From Betaproteobacteria bacterium (GTDB taxonomy: Bacteria > Pseudomonadota > Gammaproteobacteria > Burkholderiales > SG8-39), in NCBI GenBank assembly GCA_012274205.1, contig JAAOZY010000106.1, forward strand, positions 1 through 6,396: DNA of 6,396 bases, read 5' to 3'. Of the stretch, positions 4,413 to 6,396 are shown one piece after another. Position 1 is the first letter of the stretch, and every line of letters starts with the position of its first letter. The notes under the pieces were generated by a model. That model searched no databases, was not told the DNA's origin, and saw nothing but the letters and a program-made list of their open reading frames with translations. The translations under genes were made by a program, and so were the position numbers.

Positions 4413-5697
4413 CGTAATCAAGATCGCATTACGAAACCTCGCGCGCTTCGGCCGGCGCACGCTGCTGACCTCGACGCTGATCACGCTCGGCATCGTCAGC
4501 GTCCTGTTGTTCGTCGCTGTCGCCGGATCATTCAAGGCGATGATGATCGGCCAGTTCACGGATGCCGTTCTGGGGCACATCGAGGTCCACCGCAAAGGCT
4601 ATGTCGCGTCCATCGACAGTTTGCCGCTGAACCTCAATCTGCCGCCCATGGCGGCCGGGCGCGCCGAAGCGGCGCTGAAGAAGCTGGATGCGGTGGAAGC
4701 CTGGTCGAGCCGCATCAAGCTGGGGGCCATGTTCAGCAATTTCACCGAGACCACGGCCATACGCATCAATGGCATCGATCCGCAGGCGGAAGTCGCCACC
4801 ACCCCGATGCTGCCCGGCCGCATTGTCGAAGGCAGCAAGGACGGCCCGGTGCTCAAGCGCGGGGAGATATTGATACCGCTGTTGCTCGCCAAAGGCATGA
4901 AAGTAAAAGTAGGGGATACCATCGTGCTGGTCGCTACCAACCGGGAGGGCTCAGTGAACGGCAAGACCCTGACGGTCAGGGGAATACTCGAAAGCGTCTC
5001 GGGTCCGGGCGGCCGCGACGGCTACATCGATATCGCCGATGCGCGCGAGCTGCTCCGAATGAAGGATGCTGAAGTCAGCGAAATTGCGATCCGCCTGAAG
5101 GATCCCGCGCAACTGGACCGCGTCTACGCGCAGTTGTCGCAGGACCTGGCCGGTCCCGCAGCCCAGGGGGGCGCCAAGTCCGGTGCCGCGGGCGCCGCAG
5201 GCATGGGAGCAGGCGGCGGATCCGGACTGGAGGTGCACACCTGGGCGCAACTGTCGCCGTTCGCGAGCATTGCGCGCATGATCGATTTGCTCACGCTGTT
5301 CATCAAAATCATGCTCGTGTCCATCGTGCTGGTCAGCATCATGAACGTCATGGTCATGGCGGTCTATGAGCGCATCCGCGAGATCGGGACGATTTCCGCC
5401 ATCGGAACGCCGCCGCGCAAGATCCTTTCCTTGTTTCTGGCGGAAGGCTTGCTGCTCGGCGTGGGCGGGACCGCGCTCGGTACCGTGATCGCGCTGGCGG
5501 TGATCTACGCGCTCAACATCTGGAAAATAACGTTCAACTTCGGCATGCAGCAGGGCTTGGTGCTCACGCCTTCGATCCACGCGATGGACGTGATCATTGT
5601 CGCGGCGATGGTGGTGATCGTGGCGCTGCTCGCGAGCCTGCAGCCGGCGTGGAAAGCTTCGCGCATGGATCCGGTCACCGCGCTCGGCCATGTCTGA
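4405..5697 (+). CDS. ABC transporter permease, FtsX/MacB-LolE type
   Basis: A 430-residue inner-membrane permease with the four-helix MacB/LolC-E layout: one N-terminal helix (about 20-42), a large periplasmic domain (about 43-290), then helices at about 294-320, 342-370 and 394-414. The periplasmic part reads as a MacB-PCD domain (GHIEVHRKGY, MLPGRIVEG, ILIPLLLAKGMKVKVGD). The FtsX part has the coupling-helix region YERIREIGTISAIGTPPRKI that contacts the ATPase, and ends with the typical QPAWKASRMDPVTALGHV. An unusual Gly/Ala-rich run at about residues 249-274 (AGPAAQGG to GAGGGSG) interrupts the periplasmic domain just before its return to the membrane. The gene overlaps the ATPase gene and is followed after 18 nt by the LolA-like gene, so all three are one operon. 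Confidence 0.93.
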   Translation: MLNVIKIALRNLARFGRRTLLTSTLITLGIVSVLLFVAVAGSFKAMMIGQFTDAVLGHIEVHRKGYVASIDSLPLNLNLPPMAAGRAEAALKKLDAVEAWSSRIKLGAMFSNFTETTAIRINGIDPQAEVATTPMLPGRIVEGSKDGPVLKRGEILIPLLLAKGMKVKVGDTIVLVATNREGSVNGKTLTVRGILESVSGPGGRDGYIDIADARELLRMKDAEVSEIAIRLKDPAQLDRVYAQLSQDLAGPAAQGGAKSGAAGAAGMGAGGGSGLEVHTWAQLSPFASIARMIDLLTLFIKIMLVSIVLVSIMNVMVMAVYERIREIGTISAIGTPPRKILSLFLAEGLLLGVGGTALGTVIALAVIYALNIWKITFNFGMQQGLVLTPSIHAMDVIIVAAMVVIVALLASLQPAWKASRMDPVTALGHV

Positions 5698-5702
5698 CAC
5701 CT

Positions 5703-5709
5703 GAGGAAG
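5703..5709 (+). promoter_or_regulatory. Ribosome binding site of the LolA-like gene
   Basis: GAGGAAG lies 6 nt before the ATG at 5716. It is the best Shine-Dalgarno match in this operon and fixes that start, suggesting the periplasmic partner is made at a higher rate than the membrane subunits. Confidence 0.55.
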
Positions 5710-5715
5710 ATATTC

Positions 5716-6396
5716 ATGAAGAAATTACTATGCTTGGCCCTGTGCCTGATCGCGCTGCCGGTTTCCGCGGCGATCGACGGGGCGCAGATCCTGCAAAAGG
5801 TGGACCGCAACCTCGAGCCCGAAACCTACGAGTCGTACCGGCAACTCACCGATATCCAGCCAGACGGCAGCAAGAAGGTATCGGTGCTGTACACCATGAA
5901 AAAGGGCCGCGATAAAGTGCTTGCGCTGTTCCTCGCCCCGGCGAGCGACAAAGGGCGCGTCACGCTGCGCCTCGGCGACAACATGTGGCTGTATATGCCC
6001 GACGTCGGCCGGCCGATACGCATTACCAGCCTGCAATCGGTGACCGGCAGCATTTTCAACAATGCCGATATCCTGCGCATCGACTACACCGCAGAGTACA
6101 AGGTCGAAACCGCGGAAGAGCAGAGCGATGCCTATCTCCTGTCGCTCAAGGCGAAGACCGGCGAAGTCGCCTACGACAAGCTCAAGATGTGGGTCGACAA
6201 GAAGCTGTTGCTGCCGGTGACAATCGAAGCGTATGCGGCCAGCGGCCTGCTGCTGAAGACGCTGCACTTCAAGGACGTCAAGGATTTCGGCGGCGGCATC
6301 AAGCGCCCCGCGACGCTGGAGACCGACAGCCCGCTGTACAAGGGCTACAAGTCGGTGATGCAGTGGTCGGGGCTCAAGAAACGCGCCTTTCCCGAC
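5716..6396 (+). CDS. Outer membrane lipoprotein-sorting protein, LolA-like (3' end beyond window)
   Basis: The frame is open from ATG 5716 to the right edge: 227 codons with no stop. It begins with a signal peptide (MKKLLCLALCLIALPVSA, likely cut after residue 18 or 19). The two cysteines are inside the hydrophobic core and do not form a lipobox, so the mature protein should be soluble in the periplasm. The rest is a beta-rich LolA-like fold of the kind grouped as outer membrane lipoprotein-sorting proteins: MKKGRDKVLALFLAP, WLYMPDVGRPIRIT (91-104), SVTGSIFNNADIL (108-120), then KMWVDKKLLLPVTIEAY and a final YKSVMQWSGLKKRAFPD. Relatives end soon after such a segment, so probably only 10-20 residues are missing. 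It is likely a carrier that takes substrate from the upstream ATPase-permease pair towards the outer membrane; the substrate is unknown. Confidence 0.87.
   Translation, partial: MKKLLCLALCLIALPVSAAIDGAQILQKVDRNLEPETYESYRQLTDIQPDGSKKVSVLYTMKKGRDKVLALFLAPASDKGRVTLRLGDNMWLYMPDVGRPIRITSLQSVTGSIFNNADILRIDYTAEYKVETAEEQSDAYLLSLKAKTGEVAYDKLKMWVDKKLLLPVTIEAYAASGLLLKTLHFKDVKDFGGGIKRPATLETDSPLYKGYKSVMQWSGLKKRAFPD

Noticed and set aside
4951..5700. Long - strand open frame antisense to the permease gene
   Set aside because: Its composition is rich in Asp, His, Arg and Gln with no domain, and the + strand codes for an unmistakable FtsX-type permease.
1..6396. CRISPR array, tRNA, rRNA or insertion sequence
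   Set aside because: No regularly spaced repeats, cloverleaf-type sequence, rRNA-like stretch, transposase motif or terminal inverted repeats were seen on either strand.

Overview
The window is GC-rich, with dense coding and strongly GC-biased third codon positions. It carries genes of a diderm bacterium: an MacB/LolD-type ABC transporter with a LolA-like periplasmic partner, a CDF-like cation transporter and a DUF4395 membrane protein. The best guess is a member of the Pseudomonadota, probably Beta- or Gammaproteobacteria. This rests on protein resemblance and composition recalled from memory, not on a search.

Layout. (1) 2-703: the 3' end of an IMP dehydrogenase/GMP reductase-family gene (+ strand) meets a cation-transporter gene (- strand) head-on. 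Neither reaches a stop codon near its expected end, and the recognisable parts of both proteins finish at about 130-145, which looks like a deletion, rearrangement or assembly junction. (2) 704-984: non-coding, with a strong 14-bp imperfect hairpin, a 15-bp exact copy of a guaB-like segment and a likely antitoxin operator. (3) 985-1556: a complete two-gene toxin-antitoxin module, a ribbon-helix-helix (RHH) antitoxin followed by a ParE/RelE toxin with overlapping ends. (4) 1557-1997: gene debris. On the - strand I read a short N-terminal piece and a short C-terminal piece that resemble the two ends of one type ISP restriction-modification protein, with the middle missing. (5) 1998-3449: a Crp/Fnr-family regulator (- strand) diverging from a DUF4395 membrane protein that has a cysteine-containing C-terminal extension. 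The gap between them holds an Fnr-like box placed exactly 41.5 bp upstream of a predicted start site for the DUF4395 gene. (6) 3450-3707: non-coding, with GC-rich hairpin and palindrome sequences. (7) 3708-6396: an operon of ABC ATPase, FtsX/MacB-type permease and a secreted LolA-like protein cut by the window's right edge.

How the parts work together. The last three genes probably form one envelope export or lipoprotein-trafficking machine: ATPase and permease in the inner membrane, LolA-like carrier in the periplasm. The Crp/Fnr regulator probably controls the DUF4395 gene, and possibly itself, from the shared intergenic site. The toxin-antitoxin pair and the neighbouring restriction-modification remnant suggest a decayed defence or accessory patch between housekeeping genes. 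I saw no CRISPR array, tRNA, rRNA or intact insertion sequence.
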